Shown piece after piece: positions 19,640-31,850 of a stretch of 64,000 bases of DNA. Made by a program: the position numbers and the translations under genes. The DNA comes from Macrolepiota albuminosa (Eukaryota; Basidiomycota; Agaricomycetes; Agaricales; Agaricaceae), in the NCBI GenBank assembly GCA_027475525.1, contig JAMWFC010000028.1, positions 124,001 through 188,000 on the forward strand. Reading direction: 5' to 3'. The number at the start of each line of letters is the position of its first letter. The stretch's first letter is position 1. Under the pieces are notes generated by a model. It did not search any database, was not told where the DNA came from, and saw only the letters and a list, made by a program, of their open reading frames with translations.

Positions 19640-19715
19640 CAGACAAGAGGACCTGTGGAGAGCTTGGGTGAGCCCAGGGAAAAGGAAAAACTTGGGTGAG
19701 CCCAGAGCAGGTAGA
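19640..19715 (+). repeat. Left arm of an imperfect inverted repeat
   Basis: GAGGACCTGTGGAGAGCT followed by two CTTGGGTGAGCCCAG blocks. It matches the reverse complement of 23030-23105 with scattered differences. The arms enclose the RTC4-like gene and the hairpin repeats, so they could be ends of a composite element or two copies of one dispersed repeat. Confidence 0.6.
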
Positions 19716-19777
19716 GGAGAGCTCTTGTGATATGCACATCCCTCTTTGGCAGTACTTTATGAATCGTCTTCATGGCT

Positions 19778-19970
19778 CATGGTGGCTGTGCAGATCCTTG
19801 ACAAGTCGACTTGGGCACAGCCACCATGCCCATTGTGTCTTTATTTTGCTTGTGTGTGGTCGGATCAATGGGCATGGTGGCTGTGCAGACCCTCGACAAG
19901 TCGACTTGGGCACAGCCACCATGCCCATTGATAAGTGTCTTTATTTTGCTTTGTGTGGTTGGATCAATGA
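19778..19970. repeat. Hairpin repeat pair, locus 1
   Basis: Two units, each a near-perfect palindrome. 19778-19828 has 14-base arms beginning CATGGTGGCTGTGC. 19866-19930 has perfect 21-base arms and a 23-base loop that itself contains the palindrome AAGTCGACTT. Each is followed by GTGTCTTTATTTTGCTT and GGATCAATG. The same pair recurs at 22.62-22.80 kb. Confidence 0.9.
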
Positions 19971-20584
19971 AAATGGTGAAGAGGCGGGAAGACAAAGGCA
20001 AAAATGTGGTTAAGGTTGAATGAGAAAATGGTAAAATGGGTACTGCGAACATTGGACGTTGATTCCATCTTGGAACATTTTGGAATGCAGAATTGTAGCC
20101 AGACCGGTCACGCAAATGCGTAACCTACGTGTATTGACAACTGGAGGCAAGAAGCGACGGCTAGCTACTACAAGTAATATACAGGGTGAGGAGGGAGGGT
20201 TGACGAAACGAAGTAAAGTACACGAATAAAATTCTGATAAAATTTTTGTGAGTGAGAGGCCATACGCAACCATAGATTCAAAGGACGAATGAGAGTTATC
20301 GCTCAACAACCACGCATATGACTTTTGTTCTTTTTCCTCGAAGCCTGCCTGGCTTCAAGAAGGTATCATATCAGGAAAAGCTCATAGTGAGTTTGGTCAA
20401 CACTCACACGGACCTCTGGTTCTGCTCTCGCGCTCTGACCGCTTCTGCGAGGAAGACGAGGTAGGGACAATACATACCATATCGAGGACCACTGCTTTTT
20501 GAGATGGCAGAGGCCAAAGCTTTGGTCCAGGGATGGGTGTCTTATCAACATTCCTTTTAGCGACACAAGAAGAAGTCACAAACG

Positions 20585-22179
20585 TCAATGGTCGAGGCTT
20601 CCCCCGCAAACCTTCAGGGTGCTGTGTTGTATCTTCAATGCTGCTGTCACTTGCGAGGTGTGTGAGGGTACCACTTTGAGATGTAAGGTGATGAAACTTT
20701 GGACAACCTTGACCGGATCCAAGAACATCATCAGTATCTCGATATCAGTAACACTGGTGGTGCTGGTACCTTTACCGAGAGGTCTTGGCTTGGGACGAGC
20801 TTTCGACGCTTGTGGGGATGACTCAACTCTGGCATCCGATCTCTTTCCTTTCTTCTTCCGTGCTCTAGTCTTTACAGGTTCTTGCCTTTCCACTTCCCTT
20901 ATCTTCTCCATCTGCTCTTGATACTCGTCCTTGGCTTTTTCATCCACATCCAGCTGCTGCCGCCTCTTCATCGCCCTCTTCATAACAATCATGTCAGCGG
21001 CACCCAGTTGAGAATCGTCCTGGACTCCTTCGTCCTCTTCTCCTTCATCTACAGGAAACATACACACGCCATAATTTGCACTCTCTCGCAAGATTTTAAC
21101 AGCATCTCTCATCTGACTCTTGTCTAGATCCATGTCCTGCATAATCAATTGCACACCGACTTCGGGAACCAGGATACGTTGTAGGAACTCACTTGTTGTC
21201 AGAGGAGATACCAAGTCGGGATCAAACAAAGTAAGTGGGAACAAATTGTACAATATTTGGTGGATGATGACCAATCCCATTTCACCGTAGCTACAGATAG
21301 GCTTACCACGGATGTATTCAACGAAAGAAATAAAGCACTCACTATCCAGGTTGCATCTTTTCAAAGTTGGCAAATTGTCCGCAAACCCCTGCAACGGCCC
21401 TCGTCCCCTTCACTCTCACCTCTTCTAATGCTTCCTTCCAAAAAACACATCGCGCTCTGGGCCAGCTATCTCCACTATCCAACATATCAGAATCTACCCC
21501 ACCATTGTCCTCAATAATAGCGTGTAACGTGCCCTTCATTTTCCGCACACGTTTGCCGACCTCAGACCAATTGATCGCCTTGGGCCAGCCCTTGCGCTCA
21601 GCTTCTGGCAGCATCTAACTCTCAAAGCGGTGACATTGGCAAACATCAATATAAACAGTAAAAGGCACCGTTTGTCCAAAGCAATTCCCTGGCCAGGGCT
21701 CAGGGCACGACTTTTTTGCTGCAGTATCCAGTAAACGCTTGAGCCGAGCAGTAGGCTCAGAAGGAAGAGGTGTGTTGCAATAAGGACAAAGAGTTTTGGG
21801 GTCAATTTCTAGTGTCACAATCAGAAGAGAGGATGGTGTATATAGATAGGTTCAATGTACCTTGATCTGCGTCCTGTTCATCTGGGTCATTCTTCTCATC
21901 TGGGTCATCCTTCTTCAATTTTTTCGAGACTGACTCTTCATAAGTTCCCGAGGAGGAACGTTTGAGATCGGATGGTCCAGCCATTAATGATGACGATCCA
22001 ATGCTACTCAATACCTGGGGGCTTAAAGGGAACGGTTGAGCTCTTGTTCCATCTTTCTTCTGAGGTTCGGGTAGCTCAGAATTATGTCGTCGCCGAACCT
22101 TCATTTCTGCTGACTTTATCTTCTTCAGGACGAGTGCTGGAGTTTTAGTCATAACTATCTTTTCAGAGAAGTCGATCAC
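20585..22179 (-). pseudogene. RTC4-domain protein gene with a nonsense codon
   Basis: Exon 1 (from about 22152, MTKTPALVLKKIKSAEMKV) is polar and basic. Next comes CPYCNTPLPSEPTARLKRLLD and CQCHRFES, then LPEAERKGWPKAINW, RARCVFWKEALEEVRVKG and VAGVCGQFANFEKMQPG. A GTGAGT..CTGTAG intron (just below 21342) rejoins as YYGEMGLVIIHQILYNLFPL, then LTTSEFLQRILVPEVGVQLIMQDM. This order matches the RTC4-like domain (named for yeast restriction of telomere capping 4) seen in many Agaricomycete proteins. The C-terminal part is basic (KTRARKKKGKRSD). A TAG at 21617-21615 replaces what looks like CAG, so the copy is probably dead. A further ORF at 22395-22195 may be an N-terminal exon. Molecular role unknown. 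Confidence 0.65.
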
Positions 22180-22617
22180 ACAAGAGTCATGTTGTTAGTA
22201 TGTGACATTGTCACACGACCATCCTCTTTCAGTTCTGACTGCGTAAAGGCGACTACCAAGCGTTTTTGAAGGCCTTTGCATGCCAAGAAATTCTCTGATT
22301 GTCACATCACCCCTCTTCCCCTTCTTCAGCCAGATGCCATTCTCGGCACGTTGCCATGGTCTGGCAGTTTCTGTGTCGCAAACAGTAGGGCTCATGTCTC
22401 AGACATTCTGGGTAGCCTTCTTCTTCTCCTTTGGCTGCCCAGGTGAGCGCACAGTCGCTCTCTCACGTTACAGATCTTGTCTCACCGCGAGTACTGTCGA
22501 CATACAGTTCTCACACATCACTTCTTGTATTTTATTATTCTTTAGTCTAGCATTTGCTAAACACTATACTTGTGTTTGATTTCCACCACTGGCGCATGTG
22601 CACTCTCCGTCTTCGTG

Positions 22618-22800
22618 GCTCATGGTGGCTGTGCAGACCCTCAACAAGTCAACTTGGGCACAGCCATCACCATGTCCATTGATAAGTGTCTTTATTTTGC
22701 TTTGTGTGTGGTCGGATCAATGGGCATGGTGGCTGTGCAGACCCTCAACAAGTCGGCTTGGGCACAGCCACCATGCCCATTGATAAGTGTCTTTATTGTA
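22618..22800. repeat. Hairpin repeat pair, locus 2
   Basis: Same two-unit arrangement as locus 1. The first unit (about 22620-22682) has mutated arms with an inserted CAT. The second (22718-22782) keeps perfect 21-base arms although the loop has changed. Just after it, CCAACCACACAAAGCAAA is the reverse complement of the spacer text found at locus 1. Confidence 0.9.
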
Positions 22801-23029
22801 AACAACCAACCACACAAAGCAAAGTAGAGCCAAACAAAGTGGGGCTGCCACCTAAAATGTTGTCAAATTTGTTCTTCTCCATCGCGCTCATTGTTAAATT
22901 TGAGCTTGTTTCATTAAACGTTGTGCTGTGTTGCAATCGTCTCCATGGTAGGTCGACGGTAGTATAACTGAGACGCAGAGATGTGCGCAGCTTAGTTTTT
23001 CCTCTCTCCCCCTGAGCTCTGGGTTCACC

Positions 23030-23105
23030 CAAGTTCTTCCCTTTCCCTGGAGTTACTCCAGCTCTCCACAGGTCCTCTGAGCTTGTCCAAAGCCTTTGCC
23101 TCCAG
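23030..23105 (-). repeat. Right arm of the imperfect inverted repeat
   Basis: Reverse-complement relative of 19640-19715, sharing the GAGGACCTGTGGAGAGCT start and the AACTTGGGTGAACCCAGAGC block. Confidence 0.6.
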
Positions 23106-23194
23106 GTATTATCCAGGGATTTCATGTAGTGAGTCTGCAAATTCTTACTCACGCGCGATAGATTCGCTCACATTCAAACTGTTATCATATCTCG

Positions 23195-23909
23195 CTACAA
23201 CTCCAGGCTCACTCCCCTCCTACTCATAATTGCTTGCAGACGTGCCTGCGTATCCTTCAATTCACTACGCCTGGCAGCTGCGGCGCCGTTCTTCAACCTT
23301 GACTTCAGAATACAAATAACTGGCCAGCAATTGTCGTATTCCTTCAATTTCAGCCAGTTCTTATCCTTCACCATCTGTTGCAACAAATGAGGTTCCCTCT
23401 GCTGGCGAGTGACATTCACATACCTCATCACATATCTTTTTCACCTCCTTCTTGTCCTGTTTCCTATAGCATTTTGTCACATCCAGCCTTTCTTGAGCTA
23501 GGACATGGACAGCTGTCTGTTAAGGATCGTTATCCAGATTAGTGAACTTGTCTCAGAAGTGACGACCTACTGTCAGCTGCTCGGCGGACCTTTTGAACCA
23601 GCCAGTCTTGGTGAGCTCGGTTACAAGATTGAATCCACCACTGTTAGGCCTGCCTGGTTCGCCGTGAGGCCGGGGAATCTTCTTATTGGTCCCCCTTTGA
23701 GTGCGAGGAGTCTCAGGATCTTGGGAAGGCTCGTTTTCTATGTCACTTTCGTTGTCATGAATCTCTGTCCCTCTTGTGTCTGCCGTGTACAAATTGTCTG
23801 GCCCAAACACCATGTGCGCTGCGGTGGGTGGAAACGGTGGAGGTGGAAGTGCTGTGAATTCAATGCGGGATGAGGGCAGAGCGTATGGTCTCAAAACATG
23901 CAGTCTCAT
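23195..23909 (-). CDS. Unknown basidiomycete-type gene next to the RTC4-like gene
   Basis: Exon 1 from ATG 23909 has a proline-rich start, an acidic middle and a basic RPHGEPGRPNSGGFNLVTEL segment, ending near 23565. A GTAGGTC..TTAACAG intron leads to HVLAQERLDVTKCYRKQDKKEVKKICDE, a possible further intron, then EYDNCWPVICILKSRLKNGAAAARRSEL and a stop at 23195. The WP..ILKSRLK end recurs, as I recall, in uncharacterised Agaricomycete proteins often found near repeats. No catalytic motif is visible. A DNA-binding or structural role would be a guess. Confidence 0.45.
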
Positions 23910-24149
23910 TGCTGCTTGTTGTATAAGACTATGCTTTCCTCACAGTGATTATATATGTTTTCTCCACACTAAGGCGCTTTGACAACATTGTGCGAGCATC
24001 CCCATCTGGCTTTTGAAAACAAAAAAAGTAGTGTCTTTGTCCTATATTACATAATCTTTACTTGACAATCGCCTTTTTACTTGACAATCGCCCTTTTCCA
24101 ATTCACTCATTTATGCACATTATGCAGGTATCACACTTCTCCATGCTAG

Positions 24150-25680
24150 TTGTATCTTGGACTCACGTCTCCTAAGAACAATCAATATGAATTCTCTCTC
24201 AACATCAAGGGCAACAAAGGCCCGATTAGTTCTGTGGTTTTCAGTTCAGATGCTACTATAATGTTTATTGGCAGTGAGTCGTTACCGCACCCCAATTTTT
24301 CCACCATTACAGTCTTTATCACAGGTGATGATGGCCACGTTCATGTCTATTCAACAAAAGACTTCGTCCATATCCAAACTCTCCATGATTCGGCCTGGGG
24401 CAAGGTCACCGCTTTGTCTTACATATACAAACCTGACGCCGGTGATAAAGCCGAGATAATTTGTGTGGGAAGTATACAAGGGTCCATTTCCCTAATTCCT
24501 AAGTCTAAACAAGATTCTGTGGGTGGTGCCGCTCAGACCTGGATTTCTTGCTAACTGGCATTAAGTGGTTCGCTCAAAGATCTTCTATGTCTCTTCAAGC
24601 TTTCGAGTTCAATGACAGTGTTGCTGTTCAATCATTCGACGCCACAAATCAGCGACTTGCTATTGCTAGCCATAGTGGGACTCTGAAACTGTTTAGCGTT
24701 GATGCAGGTGGTGAGTCGAGCTTGATGTATTGTTTAATCTTTGGACTGGACTGTAAACAGTTGATTTGATCGAGCTATGGTCCATTGCAAGTCAATCTCA
24801 CGCTATACGTTTAATCTTTGGACTGGACCGTAAACAGTTGATTTGATCGAGCTATGGTCCATTGCAAGTCAATCTCACGCTATACCAATCGGCCTTGCGT
24901 TCTTCGGCGGCGGCAATCAAAGTCTTCTGGTTCACAATATCGAAAATGGTGAAATGTTTGTTAAGTTTCTCGAAACATGGAGTTCCAATTGACATTATTG
25001 ACTTTCATGTCAGGCTTTGTCGTGATGCGCAGACCTCGGAAATAATCTGGCAAAAATACTTGACATGTGCTATGCACGTCCTTTCTATCTATACCCGTGT
25101 TTTATTTGCTTACTTCTTGCAGTGGAAATGCAGCCCTTTCTCCTCGTGACGACTCTCTCCTGGTGCATAATTTGACAGAGCGTTACATGCAGGTCCATCG
25201 GTTTCTGGGATCTCTATCTGAAGCAATCCTTCCTGCCAGTTTTCAAAGGCAGATCACCATTCAAGCTGCCTGGGCTGAAGATAGTAAGATTGCCATCTGT
25301 GGTAGTGACCACGATACTATCTATGTATTTGATATGGCAACATGTGAAATCATACAAAAGCTGCCTATGAGCGGTAAGTTTGAACATTTGAGAAATTTCA
25401 ACAAATTGATCAAAGTTTCAGGACAAATACAAGCAGTTGCCACTGCTGAGCTCTCAAATGGCAAGCATGTCATCGTCGGTGGATCAAGCTCTGGCAGTTT
25501 TACCGCCTCAGTGTGGGTAAAGCAAGTGAGCAAGAAGCTATACTATCACTGTGCTTTCTATTCACTGTTTAAATAGCCTGTCAATCCAGTGAACGAACCT
25601 GTTGCCCTATATTTGGCGCCACTGATGGATAAGTGGCCACGAACTGTGGAGCGGGGCGCTCTTTTAATCTTGTGCTTAGC
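24150..25680 (+). CDS. WD40-repeat protein, multi-exon
   Basis: Exons read GPISSVVFSSDATIMFIGS, spliced over GTGAGT..CACAG (24274 on) to DDGHVHVYSTKDFVHIQTL. Then come IICVGSIQGSISLI, VQSFDATNQRLAIASHSGTL, AAWAEDSKIAICGSDHDTIY and VATAELSNGKHVIVGGSSSG. These are six or so WD-type strand-turn blades, suggesting a beta-propeller. The end (around 25640-25690) has a hydrophobic stretch GALLILCLAIVIMHFF, a possible membrane anchor. A 77-bp duplication (24732-24885) lies in or near an intron. The upstream start is unclear. Propellers of this kind usually scaffold protein interactions; no partner can be named. Confidence 0.6.
24732..24885. repeat. 77-bp duplication 10
   Basis: 24732-24808 is repeated at 24809-24885 with one T/C difference. 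It lies within the WD40 gene. Confidence 0.95.
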
Positions 25681-25689
25681 AATTGTCAT

Positions 25690-26450
25690 CATGCATTTCT
25701 TTCCTACTTTTTCGTATTGATCCCTCAATGTAAGTATGATTGCTGTTTCCTCGAGATTCCTGGATCGACGTGTTGCTTGTAGCCCATTCCTGTAATAGCC
25801 AGTCGCCTCGCTCTGGCAACCCAAGACAGTGTAGCTCCGGCCTCAACTACCTCTGCATCCTTGGTTGTACTGACGCACACTGTATATCAAACCGTCGAGC
25901 CACTGAATTTGCTATGGCATGCAAAGCTATGATAACGTACGTTACATGAACAGTCACAGTTGCCCCTGACATTGTGACTGTGACTACTTCGCTTGTTCAT
26001 GAGACTACTGTGTCCACTGTCCCTCATATAGGATCAGTTGTGCATCAGCCGGTTGAGAAAACATTGACCAGCAGCACTGCCAGAAGTGAAGGCTCTGATG
26101 CCTCTGAGGCCATGGGAGTTCATCTCGTACCAGTTTTATTGTAATTTTTGGAATACAAGATCCAGTATTTGTGTCCCAAGCTTCCACATTCCAAGATGCT
26201 TGACATACCTCTTCCCTCTCCAATTTTATATCATTTCAGACTCTGCTTGGAAACAGTGTATATGGAATATGCCTTGCAAGCTGCGCCCTGATGCGCCAGA
26301 CAAACAGGGTGTGAAGCGGCGTTTTTTATGGGGCAATCATAATCTCCCAAATCATTATGCGAGATCAATAATCTCGCATGTGTTTGATATCTGAAGAAAT
26401 TGTTTTCTGCGCCTTGTCCTTTGTCCCCCCATCCCATCTCATTCTCCCTC
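25690..26450. other. Gene-free interval
   Basis: Between the WD40 gene and the transposase. Short frames only, none with recognisable content. I looked for CACTA-type terminal repeats here and found none I could support. Confidence 0.35.
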
Positions 26451-26454
26451 AATC

Positions 26455-29400
26455 ATGAAAGACGCAGACGACAATGACAAGAAGCTCATTTTATGCCAGT
26501 GTACCTTCGCACAGTGTAAGGAAGAGATGATCTCAGACACTCAACGAGGGCGTTTTGTTAACCTTTGCACTTATAAAAAACATCAATCGAACGATAATAC
26601 TGAGAAGATTCGATCGATGGTATCCGCTAATCAGGCGGCTCAGGCAGCTCATGACGCTGAATTGTCAAGAGCAATTGATAATCTCCCAATCAGCAACCTC
26701 AATTTGCACCCTGCTATGATACAGCCATTGATTGCTGCTCCTGCGCTAGACTCTCATTTTACTAGAACAAAAAAATTGGTCTCTCTACTTCATAAAATCG
26801 AGGATGGTCTCAAAACTCTGCATTCAGATATCAAGGCTGTCGGAAACGCCCTGACTGGAGCCAGCAACATTAAGCTGGCAGGCAATATCAAGGAACTAGG
26901 CAACATCAAACAAGCTCTGGCAGAGGAATCAGCCAAGCTTCTTCCAATGGCAATGTCAAAGATTCCGGCTGTGGTCGAAACTTACGAAACAGTACGGTCG
27001 TTGCGGGATACGGTCCACAGCCTTTTCGAAGTCACGATGCAGACATGGCAAGATGCCTTGGCGAGACGCATTGCTCAGGAGGATGCTTTAGCTGGGAGTA
27101 AGTTCGACACCGGTCAGTACCAGCAGATTCATGTGTTTCCTGATTATTGACGATTCCTCATAGGGGCACATTTCTTGCCCAGTCTTGTTGGAGTGGCGGC
27201 GTTTCTACAGGTGGTGATACTCATGGTTGCTGTTTGCCACATCACTCTCCACCTTCCTCGTCGAGGCACATACTGGTTATTCCAAATGTGCGAAAAGCTT
27301 TTGGACATTGTCATGGAAGCTCTCCCTCATGCGTTGACCGCTCTGGGTTTGCACTTTTACAAAACGTTCCCTCATGACATTCGTGTTGCGATCAAGACTT
27401 TGCGCCTGGAAGGGAAATCTGAGGTATATGCGGCCTGCCCAGCATGTCACTCGATTTACAGAGCAATCAAGGGCAAGAGTGGCGAAGACGATGGAAAGGA
27501 TATATATGATGACATTCCGGTGTATCCAGAGTGTTGTAGTGCCAGGCGTCATGGCAAGAAGTGTAAGGAGCTGCTTGTTTGCCCAAAATCTGTTGGGCAA
27601 CTGAATCTCACTATATACGTCCCCATACGGCCCTATGTTGTTTTCGACTTCAAAGATTGGTTTGCAGGTTTACTGTCCCAACATGGTTACGAGAAAAAGA
27701 TGGACCAAGCTTGGGAGAAGATGCACACTTCCAAAGGTGGGAAAATAACAGATATCTTTTAGGGCTCTGCAATTCAGGAGTTCATGGGGCCCGATGGCAA
27801 AACTCACTTTAGTCTCTCTGGCGACACGAACGCTGGTTGTTATCTATTTTTGATCGGAGTGGATTTCTTTAATCCGCTGGGCAATAAGCAAGCTGGAAAG
27901 AAGATCTCTGTTGGAATGATTTCCATTGCATGTCTTAATCTACCTATAGAAGAACGGCACAAGCCCAAGAATCTCTACGTTCAGCTGATTCCTGGTCCGC
28001 ACGAGCCTTCTGTGGAGGTGGATGGTATCAACCCCTACCTGAAACCGATCATTGATGCCTTCCTTGCATTTTGGGAAGGTGTTTAGTTTAGCCGGACTGC
28101 AGACTATCTCTATGGGCGGTTGATTTTTTGTGCCATTATCATTGTTGTCTGCAACCTCCCAATGGCGTGGAAAGTTGGAGGCTTTACTACAATCAACCAC
28201 AAATTGTTCTGTTCCCAATGCAAATGCTGCAGGTCTTTTCATTCCTACAATAATTTTGAACACAACATTTGGGTTTTGCGTATCGATGCCAACTGTAGGC
28301 AAAAGGTGGAGAAATATATATCTGCTCCCTCTACAGAAGCGGCCAAAAAATTGATAGAAAAATATGGTATACAATGGACCGAACTTCTCAGGTTGCCCTA
28401 TTACAAGCCATCGTCCCATCTCGTCATCAATCCCATGCATAACTTGTTTCTTGGTCTCATCAAGGAGCATTTTTGGAGCATTCTTGGTTACAACCCCGAA
28501 GGTAAAAAGAGTAGATGGAAAGAAGTTGTTCCACATAAAGCATTAATTGTAAAGATACCATTCACTTTTGATAACCCTGAGCCGCAGGCAAAATCGTCTA
28601 TGAAAGCTGTGCGGTCACTCCTTTGTTGGCTATTGGAACATATGGAATTCAGCGACAAGGATACTGCGTTTGAAAGTGTGGTGAAAAAATGGGCTAAAAT
28701 TGCTTTACCAGCCTTGGTTTACATCGCCAGAGGTCTTCAATGTGAAATGCGATCTGGCATGAAGAGACTTACAAGAGAGGAGTACTCACGAGCTATCGTA
28801 ACTTGGGCATGCGCTGACATTTTCCTTATTGAATGCAACTAACATCCTTTCGCAGAGAATGAAACAAGTCGAAACCAACACATATATAGAACCTGGAAAT
28901 GTGTTAACAGACGAAGAGATGCATAGCATCAGAGATGATATGGATTATATACCAACACATATATAGAACCTGGAAATGTGTTAACAGATGAAGAGATGCA
29001 TAGCATCAGAGATGATATGGATTATATTGTAAAGCCCTCCTGAGTAACTTCAGTTCCTCTTCTGTCAGAATCAAAACTCAAGGCCAATGAATGGCGCACA
29101 CTTGGTTGCTTAAATTTGCCGATCTTCTTGGTTCGGAAATGGTCAGATACCAAATGCGCGGAATTGCTGCATCTTACCATGCTACTCATGACCGCAATTA
29201 CCTTGGCAACCTCTCAAGTCACCAGTGAAGCACACTCCATACTATACATAAATCGCATGGTTGAATATCGGCGAGAACTCCAGAGAATATTTCCGTTCTA
29301 TGAGTGTGTCCCTAATCACCACATGGCTTTTCACATTCCAGAGTTCATAAAGCTCTATGGTCCTGTCCATGGGTGGTGGGCCTTCCCATTTGAACACGCG

Positions 29401-30208
29401 ATCGGTCAGTTGCAACGGCTTTCAACCAATTATAAGAAATGTAAATCCTCTGCCTATTCTAGGTTGAGCTGATTCTGACTTGAGAAAACTAGATGAATAT
29501 GAAGAAACGATACTTCGATCCTGGCATAAAGCTGCCAACTTGAGAGGCCTATTTTTCAAGGAAAGTTGTCTGTGGGTTGTCAAGGAGTGCCTCAAATTCT
29601 TTCAAGTTCTAGTTCAACCTCAAGCTCATGGCATACTTGCAACCGAGCATGATGACGCAGCTATCTTTCAGGATTTGGAAAATGAGGTCCAGTCTTTCGA
29701 TGAGGATTTAGGCGTCAAAGGGAAAACTGCTTCCATCTCCCTTGAAAGTATAGATGCAATCAAACGTGCTGACCCGCATGCACTCGTCCCATCGGATGCA
29801 ATCACACAATCTCAAGTTTGGCACCATGGTCTATCTTTCACAACTCAGACGAGGCACCGTGGCAACAGCTCCGTAACATTACATGGTACACCTGCTCCGT
29901 TTACCATTAAACAGATCATCGAGTTTCCCAAAGTGTCTCGAGAGAGTAGGCATTTACAAGGAGTCTGGATTGTCGGGGTACATCATCAGCCGTCTGATAT
30001 CCCCCACAACCCGTACCAGGAGTATCCTGAGCTTGGAGCGAGCATCTGGAGCACTCGGACACATTCACAACTCAAAGCGGCACCAGTCGCTGAGATTGAA
30101 GCCCATTGCGCAAGGTTCGAGTGGGATGAAATCATGGTAGTTGTTTCATTGAAACGTATACGTGTTAGCAATCTCTGCCGTTTTGAAGCAGAGGTAATGG
30201 TTCATTAG
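26455..30208 (+). pseudogene. Tnp2/CACTA-like transposase, decayed
   Basis: The N-terminal part is polar and helical (26455-27100), then a GTAAGT..CATAG intron. The second part shows paired cysteines (AACPACHSIYRA, YPECCSARRHGKKCK) and SLSGDTNAGCYLF, with a possible catalytic Asp in LIGVDFFNP. Next come HKLFCSQCKCC, INPMHNLFLGLIKEHF, and the C-terminal VHGWWAFPFEHAIGQLQ typical of the DUF4218-like end of Tnp2 proteins. A final region extends to 30208. In-frame stops at 27760 (TAG), 28084 (TAG) and 29041 (TGA, replacing Trp in PSWVTS) show decay, and a 77-bp duplication lies at 28874. The family cuts and pastes CACTA-type DNA transposons. No terminal repeats were found. Plavaka- or KDZ-related transposases are alternatives. 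Confidence 0.6.
28874..29027. repeat. 77-bp duplication 11
   Basis: 28874-28950 is repeated at 28951-29027 with one C/T difference, inside the transposase gene. Confidence 0.95.
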
Positions 30209-30768
30209 TCTTGCAATGCTTGAAAAACTTCAAGAAAAAAATTTTGTTTGTGAAATGTGATATGACAAGGGGAACGTTGTGCAAGCATTGTTTTTTTTTA
30301 CACTTTTACTTATTTCTGAATTTTTCAAACGCGCGATTTGCAGTTACCCTGCTGCATTCCCTTCCTCTCCAAAGCACAAAGCGTTAATTTCAATCAATAT
30401 TTTCTAGTAGATGCAATACAACATACGCAGATCTTCAATCAGGAAGAATTTGCACACGTCCGGCCATTCCAACACTGGATGCTTAATTTTGTCCTCACAT
30501 ATACATGCGCTGGTATGACAGAGTTGGTTGATTGTTGACTTTTTCTCCCATATTCGGGATATACTTTTCTTTCTCGGTTAAAATGAAATGTATATATCCA
30601 TCATAAGCCCATGTCAATATCGGAGCTAAAATTTTTCCATGTTTTAAGTTTTGTTGAACACTTTTGGGCAGAAACGTGACCCGGTCACCAATCCTTGGGC
30701 ACTCGTGACGACGTATTGGCTCCCTTACTCACTGATACACACCTATTCTACATTAGTTGTGTCGCGCC

Positions 30769-31340
30769 ATGGCTTATTTTGAGGACTATGATGAGTTTTC
30801 TGCTCCTCTCAAAGGGCTCGATGATGAGAAGCGTTAATGGAGGTTGATGGTCGGTCTTTATTCCATTAAAACTTATACAGAGGTCTTGTCTGAAAAGTTC
30901 CATCACATAACGTGCTTGTTCTTCATGAGGACAAGTAGTATTATCCATCGTGTGGGCCCATTGTCGCTCCAGTCAAAGTGGAAATGGACGGTGGAAGAGA
31001 AAGATGCCAGAAACACGGTTTTCTATGTTACGACTAACGAGCACATTCTTTCAGATGCGTTATACTGCTTACGTCCTATCTAGAGAACGCGAAATACTTG
31101 TTGACGGCATCCTACTTGTAGTCGACCTTGTTGAGGGGGTCAGTGAATATCATTCGTACTTGACGGCCTATCTGGATGTTGATGTGTTTGCAGTTAACGG
31201 TCGCCACAATGAGTCCATTATTCGCTACGCTCTACAAGAGGGAGTAAAAATCACACTTGTCGTGAACAAAATCACATTAAGGTCACTATCTAGGAGATTA
31301 ACCATCAGGTTAGTGTTGTGTGCACCATCGACCCAGACCA
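30769..31340 (+). pseudogene. Fragment of a Snu114 (U5 snRNP GTPase) gene
   Basis: Starts at ATG 30769 with an acidic MAYFEDYDEF, then a TAA. In shifting frames there follow VLHEDK-(stop)-YYPS and PIVAPVKVE, as in the Snu114 N-terminal region. RYTAYVLSRERE joins directly to DGILLVVDLVEGV, then ESIIRYALQEGVKITLVVNKI. Snu114 is the EF2-like GTPase of the spliceosome. Here the G domain is internally deleted and the whole C-terminal two thirds is missing. An intron-like GTGAATAT..TTTGCAG segment is retained inside the VEGV region, so this is a DNA-level copy and not a retrocopy. Nonfunctional. Confidence 0.55.
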
Positions 31341-31850
31341 AGAAGTGCGGTTGAGCCCTGAAAATAGAAATGTTGCCTTTGCAAGCACAGATAAACTGTT
31401 GCTTTACACTTCGTTCTGGGGTTGAGCTTCAGCATCGGTTTTTGCTGTGATATTGGTGTCTAGATATCTGCGTCCAAAGAGAAATGGTTGACATATGATT
31501 GCCACCGGTTAAATTTTAATTCATCATCATCATCATTGCCTTTGTGTTTGCCTGAGTGCCTCGTGGCCGTCATCCAAATTCTCTCAAAAAGAGAAACAGA
31601 AAGAAACTAGAATGGGTACCCTCTATCCGTCTTGCATCCCATGCCTGCAGATCGACCCAACAAGTCTTGCGCCCGGGATCTGTGCCTCTCTCTTCCCTGT
31701 AGCGCTGCTGCTCGAACTCGGAAAAAGAAGACGTTGATCATCCCTAAGGGGGAGCTTTTTTTCTCAGACAAAGAATCAGATTTCAAGGATGTCAAAAGTC
31801 AGACGGTATAATAGTTTCTCTTCTTCAATGCTCTTGACCTCATCATGAGC
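31341..31850. other. Gene-free interval
   Basis: Between the Snu114 fragment and the Helitron fragment. A short run of ATC triplets is at about 31520. No supportable feature. Confidence 0.35.

Noticed and set aside
19696..20013. Small plus-strand proteins over the hairpin repeats (also 22570-22967)
   Set aside because: The frames simply translate the palindromic repeat and its spacer; no independent coding signal.
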